A stretch of 64,000 bases of DNA from Shinella sp. XGS7 (GCF_020535565.1 NZ_CP084758.1:461501-525500); one strand, 5' to 3'. Positions 25,852 to 35,748 are shown, numbered from the stretch's first letter. Made by a program: numbers and translations. Notes: a model not told the origin generated them from the sequence alone.

Positions 25852-25896
25852 GATCGCCTGGTGCGGCGCGCGGAAAGACTGGGCCGACAGCCCCGG

Positions 25897-26451
25897 CTAC
25901 AGGCTCAGATTCGGCAGATCGCGCAGCATGATTTCCACGGTGGCGCGGATGGCGCCCTCGTTGGCCAGCTTCAGGCGCTCGGGCTGGGAGACCATGGCCT
26001 CGGTGAACTCCGCCTTGTAGGCGGCGCGCACGCTGCGCTGGTAGAGCACCGCGCCGCTGGTGCGATCCACCAGGCTGTAGTGCACGGTGGCGGCCACCGT
26101 GGTGTCCAGCGAGACCCAGGGCTGGACCAGGCTGAGCAGCTGGGCCTTGAGCTGGTAGCGCGAAGCCTCGGGATTCATGGACCACAGGCCCACGGCGCGC
26201 AGCGAATCTTCTAGCGCGTGCTCCAGGGCCAGGCTGCTGACCTTGGAACCCCAGAAGCGGTTGGTCTCGGCCCCGCCCTCCACGCCCTCCAGGGCCACCT
26301 GGCCGCGCAGCGGCGCCGGCATGAAGCCGCGGAGCTGCAGGGCCGCGCCCGGTTTCACGCTCATGTGCAGGGACTGCGAGGGCGTGCCGCAGCCAGCCAG
26401 CAGGCCCAGGGCAGCCAGCAGCAGGGGCAGCGCGCGCGCGGGAGCTTTCAT
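25897..26451 (-). CDS. Small lipoprotein, ABC-type LptE/YajG-like transport-auxiliary fold possible
   Basis: 184 residues from the ATG at 26451. The signal ends in the lipobox LLAGC (Cys21). The mature part has alternating strands with paired helices (ALEHALEDSLRAVGLW, YQLKAQLLSLVQPW, TVAATVHYSLVDRTSG, ERLKLANEGAIRATVEIM), a layout seen in YajG- and LptE-like lipoproteins of unknown or assembly-related function. The ATG overlaps the stop of the upstream nitrilase gene (ATGA), so they are coupled, and yhdP stands further upstream in the same direction. Confidence 0.7.
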   Translation of the reverse strand: MKAPARALPLLLAALGLLAGCGTPSQSLHMSVKPGAALQLRGFMPAPLRGQVALEGVEGGAETNRFWGSKVSSLALEHALEDSLRAVGLWSMNPEASRYQLKAQLLSLVQPWVSLDTTVAATVHYSLVDRTSGAVLYQRSVRAAYKAEFTEAMVSQPERLKLANEGAIRATVEIMLRDLPNLSL

Positions 26452-27251
26452 AGACGTCGGTGTTGCAGGGCCGGCAGTTGCTGGCGCACCTGGGCCAGAC
26501 GTGCCAGGTCCAGCTCGGCGGTGGCCAGGCCCTCGCCCTCCGGCAGGCAGGCGAGCACCTCGCCCCAGGGGTCCACGATCATGCTGTGCCCCCAGGTCCG
26601 GCGCCCATTTTCGTGGAGCCCGCCCTGGGCCGGTGCGATGAGATAGGCGATGTTTTCGACCGCTCGTGCCCGCAGCAGCAGCTCCCAATGGGCCTGGCCG
26701 GTGGTGTGGGTGAAGGCGGCGGGCACGCTGATCAGGTCCAGCGGCGCGGCCTGGCCCATGGCGCGGTAGAGCTCGGGAAAGCGCAGGTCGTAGCAGACCG
26801 AGAGCCCCAGGCGCAGACCCGCGGCCTGGGCCACCACCGGGGCCTCGCCGGGCTCCAGCACGCGGGCCTCGTCATAGCGCTCGCGGCCGTTGTCAAAGCA
26901 GAAAAGATGCAGCTTGTCGTAGCGCGCCACCCGGCTGCCGTCGGGCGCATAGACCAGGCAGCTGTTGCGCACCCGGGCCGGGTCGGGCGTGGCCAGGGGC
27001 AGGGTGCCGCCGATGATCCACAGGCCCAGCTCGCGCGCAGCCTGGCTGAGCATCTGCTGGATGGGACCCTGGTCCAGGGCTTCCGCGACCGCCAGCTTGG
27101 CGTCGTCGCGCAGGCCCATCAGGCAGAAGTACTCCGGCAGGGCCGCCAGCTGCGCCCCGGCGGCCGCGGCCTGCTCCAGCCAGTGGCGCGCCCGCGCCAG
27201 GTTGTGGGCCACATCGGGGCTGGACACCATCTGGATCGCGGCAATCTTCAT
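26448..27251 (-). CDS. Nitrilase-superfamily amidohydrolase (Nit1/deaminated-glutathione-amidase type)
   Basis: 267 residues from the ATG at 27251 (a GTG one codon earlier is also possible). The Glu-Lys-Cys triad is complete: Glu40 in LPEYF, Lys113 in YDKLHLF, Cys153 in SVCYDLRFPEL. TTGQAHWELLLRARAVEN and GHSMIVDPWG are typical of the Nit branch, which hydrolyses deaminated glutathione as a repair reaction. The ribosome site AGGAG lies in the stop codon region of yhdP (stop at 27261), so the two genes are coupled. This yhdP-nit order is frequent in betaproteobacteria. Confidence 0.88.
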   Translation of the reverse strand: MKIAAIQMVSSPDVAHNLARARHWLEQAAAAGAQLAALPEYFCLMGLRDDAKLAVAEALDQGPIQQMLSQAARELGLWIIGGTLPLATPDPARVRNSCLVYAPDGSRVARYDKLHLFCFDNGRERYDEARVLEPGEAPVVAQAAGLRLGLSVCYDLRFPELYRAMGQAAPLDLISVPAAFTHTTGQAHWELLLRARAVENIAYLIAPAQGGLHENGRRTWGHSMIVDPWGEVLACLPEGEGLATAELDLARLAQVRQQLPALQHRRL

Positions 27252-27260
27252 CACAAGCTC

Positions 27261-30200
27261 CTAGGGGGCTGAGGCGGCGGCCGGCACCTCGGCATCGGGT
27301 TTGCGCTCCACGCGCTCGACCTTGGGATCATCCCAGCTGCCGGTGACGCGGAACTCCCGCGTGCTGGCCGCCATCATGGGCTTGCGCAGCAGCAGCTGGG
27401 CCAGGAAGGTGCCCAGGCCCACGGCCGGGTTGATGGCGGCATAGGCCAGGGAGGCGCCGCCGGCATTGATCTCGGGCACGATGAGCACGCGCAGGTCCTG
27501 GGTCTCGCGGGCCAGATCGGCCTGGCCCTCCATCACCACCACGGCCTGCACCCCGCTCATGCGCAGGTTCTGGCTGCTGGCCACGCCCTGGGCAATCTTC
27601 ACATCGCCGCTGAAGCCGTCGAAGGCAAAGCCCTCGCTGAACACATCGCGGAAGTCCAGCACCAGGCGGCGCGGCAGGGACTGCAGGCTCAGGATGCCCA
27701 GCAGCCGCCCCACGCCCGGCTCGGCCTGCAGGAACTGGCCGGCATCCAGGCCCACGTGCAGCTGGCCGCCCAGGCTGGCGTAGTCGGGCGCCAGCGGCGA
27801 GCCCTGCCAGCTGATCTGGCCAGCGGCCTGGCCCTTGCCTCCGCGCAGGATGCGGCCCTGGCCCAGGCGCTCCAGCAGATTGCCGGCATCGGCCACATCC
27901 AGCTTCCAGTCCAGCACGGTGCGGCGCGTGCCGCGGCCGGGCTCGGCCAGCCATTGGCCGGTGGCGTTGAGCACCGCGTCGGGATGGCGCAGCTGCAGGC
28001 GGTTGAGCTTCCACTCGCGCTGCGGGCCTTGGGCCTGGGCGTCCACCTCCAGGCGGCCCAGGCGCTTGCCGCGCAGCTCGAAATCGTCCACCACGATATC
28101 CAGGGCCGGCAGCTGGCCCCCACCGGTGGGCGGCCCCTGCTCCAGCAGGGTGGACACGCCCTCGGCCTCGCTCTTGGGCAGGGAGAGCCGGGCCAGACGG
28201 GCATGGATGCGGGTGGGCTGGTTGCCGCGCGCCTGGCGCAGCTCCAAGTAGCCCCCCAGCTGCTCGGCGTCGAGATTGGCGCGCCAGACCCCGGGCTCGG
28301 GCCCGCGGCTGATGCCGGCCACCAGCTTGCTCAGCGGCCGGCCGGCCACGCGCAGGGACTGGGCGCGCAGCGCGATCTGGCTGGGCGCGTAGCCCCCCTC
28401 CAGGGCCTCGGCCCCGCTGCCGCTGCCGCCCTGCAGGCGCTGGCCCAGGGCCTGCCAGGCGTCCAGGTCCAGTTGGGTGGCATTGGCCTGCAGCAGCACG
28501 CCCTGAGCCGGCAGGGCCGGCAGGCGCTCCTGCACCGCCAGCGCCCCCACCAGCACCCGCGGCGACTCGCCGCCGAGATCGCGCTGGTAGAGCGCCTGCA
28601 GGGCCGTGCCCAGCTCCAGGCGCAGCTCGTCGCGCGCATTGGGCAGCAGGGTGGTCTGAAAGCGCAGGGGCAGCGCCGCCTCGGCCGGCTTGGCCAAGGG
28701 GGCCGGCAGCTCCGAGGCCAGGCCCTGCAGGCTGCTGCTCAGGCTGATCTCGCTGCCGCCCTCGCGAAAGCCCAGCTGCAGGCGGTAGGCCGTCTGACCG
28801 CTGAGCGACTGGGCCAGGCGCGAGACCGGGCCCAGCTCGCTGGCGCGGCGCAGGGCCTCGGCCGTGAGCAGGCCCTGGCCGCTGATGCGCAGGCTGCCAT
28901 CGCGCTGGGTGCTGCCCTCGAAGCTGGACTCGCCGCCCAGCACCCGCGCCTGGCCGCCCAGGATGCTGACGCTGCGGCGGTCGAACTCGATGCGCGCCCG
29001 GGTATTGCCCAGCAGCGGCACATCGGGGCGCAGGCGCAGCTCATTGCCACCCAGCACGACCTGGCCCTTGACCTGGGCCTTGTCCACTTCGTGGAGCGGC
29101 AGCTGCAGGCCCAGGCGCAGCTGGGCATTGCCGCTGCCGCTGGCCTCGCGCAGGCCGCCGCCTATCCATTCGCCCACCGGCGAGAGCTTGAGAAAGCGCA
29201 GCAGCTCGGGCAGCGGGCCGCGGCCCTGGCCGTCCAGCTCCAGGCTCTGATGGTGCATCAGGTCCTTGATGCCGCCATTCACGTTGTGCAGCTCATAGCC
29301 CAGCACGCGGGCCTGGGCATTGCGGATGCGCATGCTGCCGCGTTCGAACACCAGCTCGGCCTGCAGCTTCTCCATGGCCGGCCAGACCGGCTCGGCCCCG
29401 CCCGTGCCCGGCACATAGGCCAGGCTCAGATCGTGGGCCTGGGTGCTGATGCGGAACTGGCCCTGCTGCACCACGTCGTAAGGGAAGTCCCAGAGATCGC
29501 CGCGCACCTTGAACTGCGTGTTGCGCGCCTCGCCGCCGCGGATGGCGTCGCGCACATAGGCGCGCGCCACCAGGCCCACGCCCAGGGGCAGGTAGCGGGC
29601 CACGCGCGCGGCCTGGGCCTGCTCCAGGCGGCCGTTCAGGTCCAGATGGCCGGGGAAACGTCCGCCGCGGCCGCGCTCCAAGCCGCTGGCGCCGCCGGGC
29701 CCGGTCTTCCACACGGCCTCCAGCTCACCGCGCAGATCGGCATTGAGCAGGCGCACATCCGAGACGCGCAGCTCGATGGCCGGCGGCTTGCCGCCGGGCC
29801 GGGCCTCGATGCGCCAGTCCAGCATGGCGTTGAAGCGCTGCATGGGCAGGCTGGGTTCCTCGAACACGCCGGGGAACTCCAGATGCCCGTCCTGGATCTG
29901 CAGCCGCGCCTGGCCGCCGCGCTCGCTGGCGTCCAGCTGCAGGCTGGCGCCGGCCAGGCCGGGCCGCCCCAGGGCATCGCCCGGCGCGGGGCGGGCCGCC
30001 AGACTCAGATTCTGGAGGCCGGCCTTGATGCGGTAGCTGCTGGGCGCCTGCGGCGCGCCTTCCCAGCTGGCCTTGAGTTCGCTGACCAGGCCTTGCGGTG
30101 CCAGCTCGGCCAGCCACTGGCGCGGCGCCTCGCCCAGGGGCAGGCGGGCGGCGATGCGCTGCATCAGGCCCAGGTCCAGGCGCTGGGCGCTGATCTCGCC

Positions 30201-31331
30201 GCCCAGCAGGGCGCCGGGCTGGCCGTCCTTGCCGGACGGCGCGCGGCGCAGGCTCAGCGACCAGTCGGAGCGCGGCCAGGCCAGCTCGCCCTCGGCGCCG
30301 TCTTCCAGCTCGAAGCCCAGCTGGCGGGCCGAGAGGGCCAGGCCCTGGGACGTGTGCTGCAGGGCCAGGCGCCCCTCGATCTGGCGCAGGGCCAGGGCTT
30401 CCATCTCGGCCCCCAGTCGCAGCTTGACGGCGCGCAGGCCCATGTCCAGGGTCAGGCCTTGCGCCTCGCCGTTGCGGATGTCGGCCCAGGCGCGCAGGGC
30501 ACCGTCGCCCTCGTCCAGCTCGAAGGGCAGGTCCACATGGCGGCGCAGCTGGCTCAGATCGGCGCGCGGCAGCTCGGCATAGAGCTGACCGCTCCAGAAA
30601 CGCAACTCGCCGGGGCGCTTGAGCAGGGACTGGTTGAAGCGCCCGCGCAGGCTGAAGCGCTGGCCCCAGTCGGCGGGCGGCGTGGCGTCCAGGCGCAGCT
30701 CGTGGCGGCGCAGGCCGTTGCGCAGCACCAGGTCCAGGGCCGTGAGTTCCAGCGGCGCGGCGCCGCGTTTCTCGTCCACCCAGCGCACCCGGCCCTGCTG
30801 GATCACGAACTCGTGCTGGGAGAAGAACCAGTCGGCCAGGGCTTCGCCGCCGCTGCTGGCCGTGCCGTCCTGGGCCAGGCCGGCGATGAAGAGCCGGCCC
30901 TGGGCGTCTCGTCGCACCTCCAGCTCGGGGCGGTCGATCAACAGCTGCTCGAAGCGCAGCTCCAGGGCCCAGAGCGAGCGGGCCGAGAGCGCGGCCGCCA
31001 CCCGCGGCAGGCGCAGGGCCTCGCGGCCGGCGGCATCCAGCAGGCGCACATTGCGCAGTTCCAGGGCAGGAATCCAGCTGCCGGAACGCACCTCGATCTC
31101 GCCGATCTCGGTGCGAAGCCCCAGATTGCGGGAGGCCAAGCGTTCCAGCTCGGGGCGCCATTCATTGATGTGCGGCAGAATCGCCCAATGCAGCAGCAAC
31201 CAGGCCGCCAGCAGCAGGGTCCACACCAGCAGGAGCAGGCCCAGGGCCCAGCGTCCGCAACCCAGCAACCAGCGCGAGGATCGCCTTGCGGCGTTGTGTG
31301 TGGCGGCCGTGACAGTTGCAGTGAACGACAT
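27261..31331 (-). CDS. yhdP: YhdP-family AsmA-like envelope protein
   Basis: 1356 residues. One N-terminal membrane segment (about residues 24-50, WALGLLLLVWTLLLAAWLLL) is followed by a very long periplasmic beta-rich part. The N-terminal AsmA-like region shows LASRNLGLRTEIGEIEVR, and the C-terminal DUF3971/AsmA_2 region ends near VRVLIVPEINAG... and LRKPMMAASTREFRVTGSW. Members form long grooved beta-tubes spanning the periplasm and move phospholipids to the outer membrane, redundantly with TamB and YdbH. Length (about 1270-1400) is as expected. It is divergent from glnE and followed by the nitrilase and lipoprotein genes. Confidence 0.9.
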   Translation of the reverse strand: MSFTATVTAATHNAARRSSRWLLGCGRWALGLLLLVWTLLLAAWLLLHWAILPHINEWRPELERLASRNLGLRTEIGEIEVRSGSWIPALELRNVRLLDAAGREALRLPRVAAALSARSLWALELRFEQLLIDRPELEVRRDAQGRLFIAGLAQDGTASSGGEALADWFFSQHEFVIQQGRVRWVDEKRGAAPLELTALDLVLRNGLRRHELRLDATPPADWGQRFSLRGRFNQSLLKRPGELRFWSGQLYAELPRADLSQLRRHVDLPFELDEGDGALRAWADIRNGEAQGLTLDMGLRAVKLRLGAEMEALALRQIEGRLALQHTSQGLALSARQLGFELEDGAEGELAWPRSDWSLSLRRAPSGKDGQPGALLGGEISAQRLDLGLMQRIAARLPLGEAPRQWLAELAPQGLVSELKASWEGAPQAPSSYRIKAGLQNLSLAARPAPGDALGRPGLAGASLQLDASERGGQARLQIQDGHLEFPGVFEEPSLPMQRFNAMLDWRIEARPGGKPPAIELRVSDVRLLNADLRGELEAVWKTGPGGASGLERGRGGRFPGHLDLNGRLEQAQAARVARYLPLGVGLVARAYVRDAIRGGEARNTQFKVRGDLWDFPYDVVQQGQFRISTQAHDLSLAYVPGTGGAEPVWPAMEKLQAELVFERGSMRIRNAQARVLGYELHNVNGGIKDLMHHQSLELDGQGRGPLPELLRFLKLSPVGEWIGGGLREASGSGNAQLRLGLQLPLHEVDKAQVKGQVVLGGNELRLRPDVPLLGNTRARIEFDRRSVSILGGQARVLGGESSFEGSTQRDGSLRISGQGLLTAEALRRASELGPVSRLAQSLSGQTAYRLQLGFREGGSEISLSSSLQGLASELPAPLAKPAEAALPLRFQTTLLPNARDELRLELGTALQALYQRDLGGESPRVLVGALAVQERLPALPAQGVLLQANATQLDLDAWQALGQRLQGGSGSGAEALEGGYAPSQIALRAQSLRVAGRPLSKLVAGISRGPEPGVWRANLDAEQLGGYLELRQARGNQPTRIHARLARLSLPKSEAEGVSTLLEQGPPTGGGQLPALDIVVDDFELRGKRLGRLEVDAQAQGPQREWKLNRLQLRHPDAVLNATGQWLAEPGRGTRRTVLDWKLDVADAGNLLERLGQGRILRGGKGQAAGQISWQGSPLAPDYASLGGQLHVGLDAGQFLQAEPGVGRLLGILSLQSLPRRLVLDFRDVFSEGFAFDGFSGDVKIAQGVASSQNLRMSGVQAVVVMEGQADLARETQDLRVLIVPEINAGGASLAYAAINPAVGLGTFLAQLLLRKPMMAASTREFRVTGSWDDPKVERVERKPDAEVPAAASAP

Positions 31332-31473
31332 GAAAGTGGGAGCGCGCCGTGAAACGGGAATCGACGAAGAAAAGAGGCATCGCCACCGGTGCCGCCTGCC
31401 TTCGTGTTTTCGGTCTTAACGCAGCCCGGCGCTCCCAGGTTGGCCGAGATTCTGGCACAGCGTGCCCCCTGAG

Positions 31474-34254
31474 ATGAGTTCGTCCGAGCATTCTTTGCAC
31501 ACCGACACAATCCCCGGCCAGCGCCCGCTGGCGGAGCACAGCCGCTTCGTCCAGCGCATCCGTCGCCGCTACGGGCAAGAACTGGCCCTGCTGCCCCCGG
31601 GCCTGCCCGATCTGGCCGACATCCAGGCCCTGGTGAAGACCTTGTGCGAGGCCGGCCGGCCCCTGGCCGCCGCGCTGCGCGTGGCCCGCCAGCTGGTGCT
31701 GGAGCGCCTGGCGGTGCTGGACATCGAGCAGGACCGCTCGATGGACGACATCACCCTGGCCATGACCCATCTGGCCGAGGCCACGCTGGACCTGGCCCTC
31801 ACCGAGGCCCGCGCGGCCCAGGACGAGATCAATGGCCAGCCCCGCAATGCCGCGGGCGAGGTGATCGACTTCTGGGTCGTGGGCATGGGCAAGCTGGGCG
31901 CGCGCGAGCTCAATGTCTCGTCCGACATCGACCTGATCTATGTCTACGACGACGAGGGCCAGACTGACGGCCCCAAGCCCGTCTCGGCCCACGAGTACTT
32001 TTCCCTGGTGGCGCGGCGCCTGTATGCGCTGATCGGTGATGTGACCGAGGACGGTCAGGTCTTCCGCGTGGACCTGGCCCTGCGGCCCAATGGCAACTCC
32101 GGCCCGCCGGTGGTGAGCCTGGCCATGCTGGAGGAATATTTCCTGGTGCAGGGCCGCGAGTGGGAGCGCTTTGCCTGGCTCAAGAGCCGGGTGGTGGCGC
32201 CGCTGGACCCGGCCGCCAAGCAGCGCGCCCTGGCCCTGCGCAGCCTGGTGACGCCCTTCGTCTACCGCCGCTACCTGGACTATGGCGTGCTCGAGGGCCT
32301 GCGCCAGCTGCACCGCAAGATCCGCGACGAGGCCAGCCGCCGCGCCGCCGGCCGGCCCGAGCGCGCCAACGATGTGAAGCTCTCGCGCGGCGGCATCCGC
32401 GAGATCGAGTTCACCGTGCAGCTGCTGCAGGTGGTGCGCGGCGGGCAGTTCCCCGAGATCCGCACCCGCTCCACGGTCAAGGCCCTGCGCCGCGTGGCCG
32501 CACGCGGTCTGATGAAGCCGGACATGGCCGAGCAGCTGATCCAGGCCTATGAGTTCCTGCGCCGGGTGGAGCACCGCATCCAGTACCTGGACGACCAGCA
32601 GACCCACTGCCTGCCCTGCGAGGACCGCGACCTGGCCTGGATCGCCCACAGCCTGGGCCTGCGTCCCGGCTCCAGCCGCAGCGGCTGCGCGCCCGGCGTG
32701 TGCGAGCTGATGGACCGGCTGTGCGAGGTGCGCGAGCTGGTGGCCACCGAGTTCGACGCCCTGCTGCACGACGGCCAGGCCCCCAAGTCCGGCCAGTGCA
32801 AGGGCGGCAGCTGCGGCGGCCCGGCCCTGCCGGTGGACGCCGAGGAGTTCCTGGAGAAGCTGCCCGCCGAGCTGGGCGAGGCGGTGCGGCGCTGGGCCGA
32901 AACCCCGCGCGTGCAGGCCCTGCGCGAGGAGTCGCGCCTGCGCCTGGCCAAGCTGGTGGGCCGCGCGGCCCTGGCGGTGCGCGAGGAGCAGTGCACCCTG
33001 GCCGGCGCCCTGCGCTTCGTGGACTGGATCGAACCCCTGCTGCGGCGCGAGAGCTATCTGGCCCTGCTGGTGGAGCGGCCCGCGGTGCAGAACCGCCTGC
33101 TGCGCCTGCTGGGCCTGGCGCGCTGGCCCATGCGCTATCTGATGCTGCACCCCGGCGTGATCGACGAGCTGGCCGACAACCGCCTGCTCAACGAGCGCTT
33201 CGAGGGCGCCGAGTACATCGGCGATCTGCGCAACCGCCACGCCGCCTGGGAGCGCAGCGGCGAGGCCCACGAGGAGGCCCTGCTCGACACCCTGCGCCGC
33301 GCCCACCATGCCGAGGTCTTCCGCACCCTGGTGCGCGATGTGGAGGGCCGCATCACGGTGGAGCAGGTGGCCGACGAGCTCTCGGCCCTGGCCGATGCCA
33401 CCCTGCAATGCGCCATCGACTGGGCCTGGGCCCGGCTCAAGCAGGCCCACCGGCCGGCGCCGCAGTTCGCCGTGGTGGCCTATGGCAAGCTGGGCGGCAA
33501 GGAGCTGGGCTATGGCGGCGATCTGGACGTGGTCTTCCTCTTCGACGACGAGGATGAAAACGCCCACGAGATCTATGCCGCCTTCGTGCGCAAGCTCATC
33601 ACCTGGCTGACCCTGCGCACCGCGGCCGGCGAGCTCTTCGACATCGACACCGCCCTGCGCCCCAATGGCAACTCGGGTCTGCTGGTCACCTCGCTGCAGT
33701 CCTTTGAGAATTACCAGACCGGCCGCGGCAGCAACACAGCCTGGACCTGGGAACACCAGGCCATCACCCGCGCGCGCTTCTGCGCCGGAGCGCCTGAGCT
33801 GGCCGCGCGCTTCGAGGGCGTGCGTCGCGCCGTGCTCACCGCGCCGCGCGATGCCGCGGCCCTGCGCGCCGAGGTGCAGGCCATGCGCGAGAAGGTGCGT
33901 GGCGCGCGCCCGGTCAAGGCGGGCGAGTTCGACGTCAAGCACAGCCCCGGCGGCATGATGGACGCCGAGTTTGCCCTGCAGTACCTGGTGCTGGCCCATG
34001 CCGCAGCCCACCCCGAGCTGCAGGACAACGCCGGCACCATCGCCCTGCTGCAACGCGCCGAGACCGCCGGCCTGCTGCCCGCGGGCGTGGGCCAGGCCGC
34101 GGCCGACGCCTACCGCGAGCTGCGCCGCGCCCAGCACCGGGCGCGCCTTGACGAGCAGCCCACGGCCCTGGCCGAGGAACGCCTGGCCGCGCTGGATCTG
34201 GCGCGCCACCGCGACGCGGTGCTGGCCCTGTGGCACAGCGTCTTCCCGGCCTGA
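31474..34254 (+). CDS. glnE: Bifunctional glutamine synthetase adenylyltransferase/deadenylase
   Basis: 926 residues from the ATG at 31474 (MSSSEHSLHT). Two nucleotidyltransferase halves carry the expected metal motifs: GMGKLGARELNVSSDIDLIY near residue 136 (deadenylase half) and YGKLGGKELGYGGDLDVVF near residue 670 (adenylylation half). Matching RPNGNSGPPV and RPNGNSGLLV segments follow each. GlnE turns glutamine synthetase off and on by AMP attachment under PII control. A Cys/Gly insertion near residues 430-450 (CKGGSCGG) is unusual but between domains. The rhombosortase gene starts inside its 3' end. Confidence 0.95.
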   Translation: MSSSEHSLHTDTIPGQRPLAEHSRFVQRIRRRYGQELALLPPGLPDLADIQALVKTLCEAGRPLAAALRVARQLVLERLAVLDIEQDRSMDDITLAMTHLAEATLDLALTEARAAQDEINGQPRNAAGEVIDFWVVGMGKLGARELNVSSDIDLIYVYDDEGQTDGPKPVSAHEYFSLVARRLYALIGDVTEDGQVFRVDLALRPNGNSGPPVVSLAMLEEYFLVQGREWERFAWLKSRVVAPLDPAAKQRALALRSLVTPFVYRRYLDYGVLEGLRQLHRKIRDEASRRAAGRPERANDVKLSRGGIREIEFTVQLLQVVRGGQFPEIRTRSTVKALRRVAARGLMKPDMAEQLIQAYEFLRRVEHRIQYLDDQQTHCLPCEDRDLAWIAHSLGLRPGSSRSGCAPGVCELMDRLCEVRELVATEFDALLHDGQAPKSGQCKGGSCGGPALPVDAEEFLEKLPAELGEAVRRWAETPRVQALREESRLRLAKLVGRAALAVREEQCTLAGALRFVDWIEPLLRRESYLALLVERPAVQNRLLRLLGLARWPMRYLMLHPGVIDELADNRLLNERFEGAEYIGDLRNRHAAWERSGEAHEEALLDTLRRAHHAEVFRTLVRDVEGRITVEQVADELSALADATLQCAIDWAWARLKQAHRPAPQFAVVAYGKLGGKELGYGGDLDVVFLFDDEDENAHEIYAAFVRKLITWLTLRTAAGELFDIDTALRPNGNSGLLVTSLQSFENYQTGRGSNTAWTWEHQAITRARFCAGAPELAARFEGVRRAVLTAPRDAAALRAEVQAMREKVRGARPVKAGEFDVKHSPGGMMDAEFALQYLVLAHAAAHPELQDNAGTIALLQRAETAGLLPAGVGQAAADAYRELRRAQHRARLDEQPTALAEERLAALDLARHRDAVLALWHSVFPA

Positions 34255-34841
34255 GTACGCTGCGGGGCTCCGGCGCCTGGCTGGCCCTGGCCGCCGGCCT
34301 GGCCCTGCTGGCCCTGCTGGCCTGGCCCCTGCCCCGCGCGGCGCTGGACTGGCAGCCCGCGCTGGCCTGGCAGCAGCCCTGGCGCGCCTGGAGCGCCGCC
34401 GCCGTGCACCTGAGCCTGCAGCATCTGCTGGCCAATCTGGCCGGCTGCGCCGTGCTGGCCTGGGTGGGCCGGCGCGCCGCCCTGCCCCCGCGCGCGGCCC
34501 TGGCCTGGCTGCTGGCCTGGCCGCTCACCCAGCTGGGTCTGCTGCTGCTGGCGCCCACGCTGGCGCATTACGGCGGGCTCTCGGGCGTGCTGCATGCCGG
34601 CGCGGCCGTGCTGGGCCTGGGCCTGCTGGCAGGTGCACGCCCGGCGCGCGAGCGCCGCATCGGCGCTGCCCTGCTGATGGGCCTGGCCCTCAAGCTGGCC
34701 CTGGAGCAGCCCCTGGGCGCCCCCCTGCGCCAGGTGCCGGGCTGGGACATCGCCATTGCTCCCGCCGCCCATCTGAGCGGGGCGCTCGCCGGTGCGATCT
34801 GCGCGCTGCTGCTGCGGTCACGGCGCGCACGCCCGGCATGA
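34230..34841 (+). CDS. rrtA: Rhombosortase-like intramembrane serine protease
   Basis: 203 residues if the GTG at 34230 is the start, overlapping glnE by 25 bases; a later start is possible. There are five or six membrane helices. Catalytic Ser118 lies in HYGGLSGVLHA and His181 in APAAHLSGALAG; HLSLQHLLANLAG (about 60-72) is the conserved rhomboid segment. The GGLSGVLH form points to the rhombosortase branch, which cleaves proteins with a GlyGly-CTERM tail before they are released at the cell surface. No GlyGly-CTERM substrate was seen in this window, so the targets are elsewhere. Confidence 0.8.
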   Translation: MAQRLPGLSTLRGSGAWLALAAGLALLALLAWPLPRAALDWQPALAWQQPWRAWSAAAVHLSLQHLLANLAGCAVLAWVGRRAALPPRAALAWLLAWPLTQLGLLLLAPTLAHYGGLSGVLHAGAAVLGLGLLAGARPARERRIGAALLMGLALKLALEQPLGAPLRQVPGWDIAIAPAAHLSGALAGAICALLLRSRRARPA

Positions 34842-34848
34842 TGCAGCC

Positions 34849-35748
34849 ATGAGCACCGACCAGCGCCACAGCCATCTCGACGCCCGCGCCATCAGCCTGC
34901 TGCTGGGCTGCTGCGTGCTCTGGGGTCTGAACCAGGTGGCGGCCAAGGCCGCGCTCAGCGAGATCACGCCGCTGTGGCAGGCCGGCCTGCGCTCGGCGGG
35001 TGCGGCCATGCTGGTCTGGCTGTGGGCGCGCTGGCGCGGCATTGCGCTCTTCGAGCGCGACGGCACCCTGCCCGGCGGCCTGCTGGCCGGCGCCCTGTTC
35101 GCGGCCGAGTTCGCCTGCATCTTTGCCGGTCTGCAGTACACCACCGCCTCGCGCATGGTGGTCTTCATCTACCTCAGTCCCTTTGTGGTGGCCCTGGGCA
35201 TGCCCTTCATCGCGCGCAGCGAAAAGCTCTCGCTGCGCCAGGCCAGCGGCCTGCTGATCGCCTTCGGTGCCGTGGCCTGGGCCTTTGCCGAGGGCTTTGG
35301 CAGCAAGAGCGGCTCCGAGCTGCAGTGGCTGGGCGACAGCCTGGGCCTGCTGGCCGCCCTGCTCTGGGGCGGCACCACCCTGGCCATCCGCGCCACGCGC
35401 CTGTCCAGCGCCAGCGCCGAGAAGACGCTCTTCTACCAGCTGGGCGTCTCGGGCCTGGCCCTGATGCTGGCGGCCTGGGCCCTGGGCGAGCCCTGGCCGG
35501 CGGCCTGGAGCGCGCGCCTCCTGGGCCTGATGGGTTTTCAGACCGTGATCGTCAGCTTCGTCAGCTACCTGCTGTGGTTCTGGCTGGTGCGCCACTACCC
35601 GGCCACCCGCCTGGCCAGCTTCACGCTCTCCACCCCGCTGTTCGGCCTGCTGGCCGGCGCCCTGCTGCTGGGCGAGCCCATCAGCGCGCGGCTGGGCATC
35701 GCCCTGCTGGCCCTGGCCGCGGGCATCGTGCTGGTCAACAAGCGCTGA
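34849..35748 (+). CDS. EamA/DMT-family transporter
   Basis: 299 residues with ten hydrophobic helices in two homologous EamA halves (about 14-142 and 160-297). The first has CCVLWGLNQVAAKAAL and ASRMVVFIYLSPFVVALGMP; the second has LLAALLWGGTTLAIRAT and LSTPLFGLLAGALLLGEP. Family members export amino acids, metabolites or nucleotides. Substrate unknown. It starts 7 bases after the rhombosortase stop and is probably co-transcribed. Confidence 0.9.
   Translation: MSTDQRHSHLDARAISLLLGCCVLWGLNQVAAKAALSEITPLWQAGLRSAGAAMLVWLWARWRGIALFERDGTLPGGLLAGALFAAEFACIFAGLQYTTASRMVVFIYLSPFVVALGMPFIARSEKLSLRQASGLLIAFGAVAWAFAEGFGSKSGSELQWLGDSLGLLAALLWGGTTLAIRATRLSSASAEKTLFYQLGVSGLALMLAAWALGEPWPAAWSARLLGLMGFQTVIVSFVSYLLWFWLVRHYPATRLASFTLSTPLFGLLAGALLLGEPISARLGIALLALAAGIVLVNKR

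Noticed and set aside
27756-31352. 1198-codon open frame on the + strand across yhdP
   Set aside because: It lies antisense to a clear yhdP gene and its protein is Ala/Gln/His/Gly-rich without domains; long antisense frames are expected at 70% GC.
31162-34236. 1024-codon open frame on the - strand across glnE
   Set aside because: It is antisense to glnE, which has both nucleotidyltransferase motifs; composition is typical of a shadow frame.
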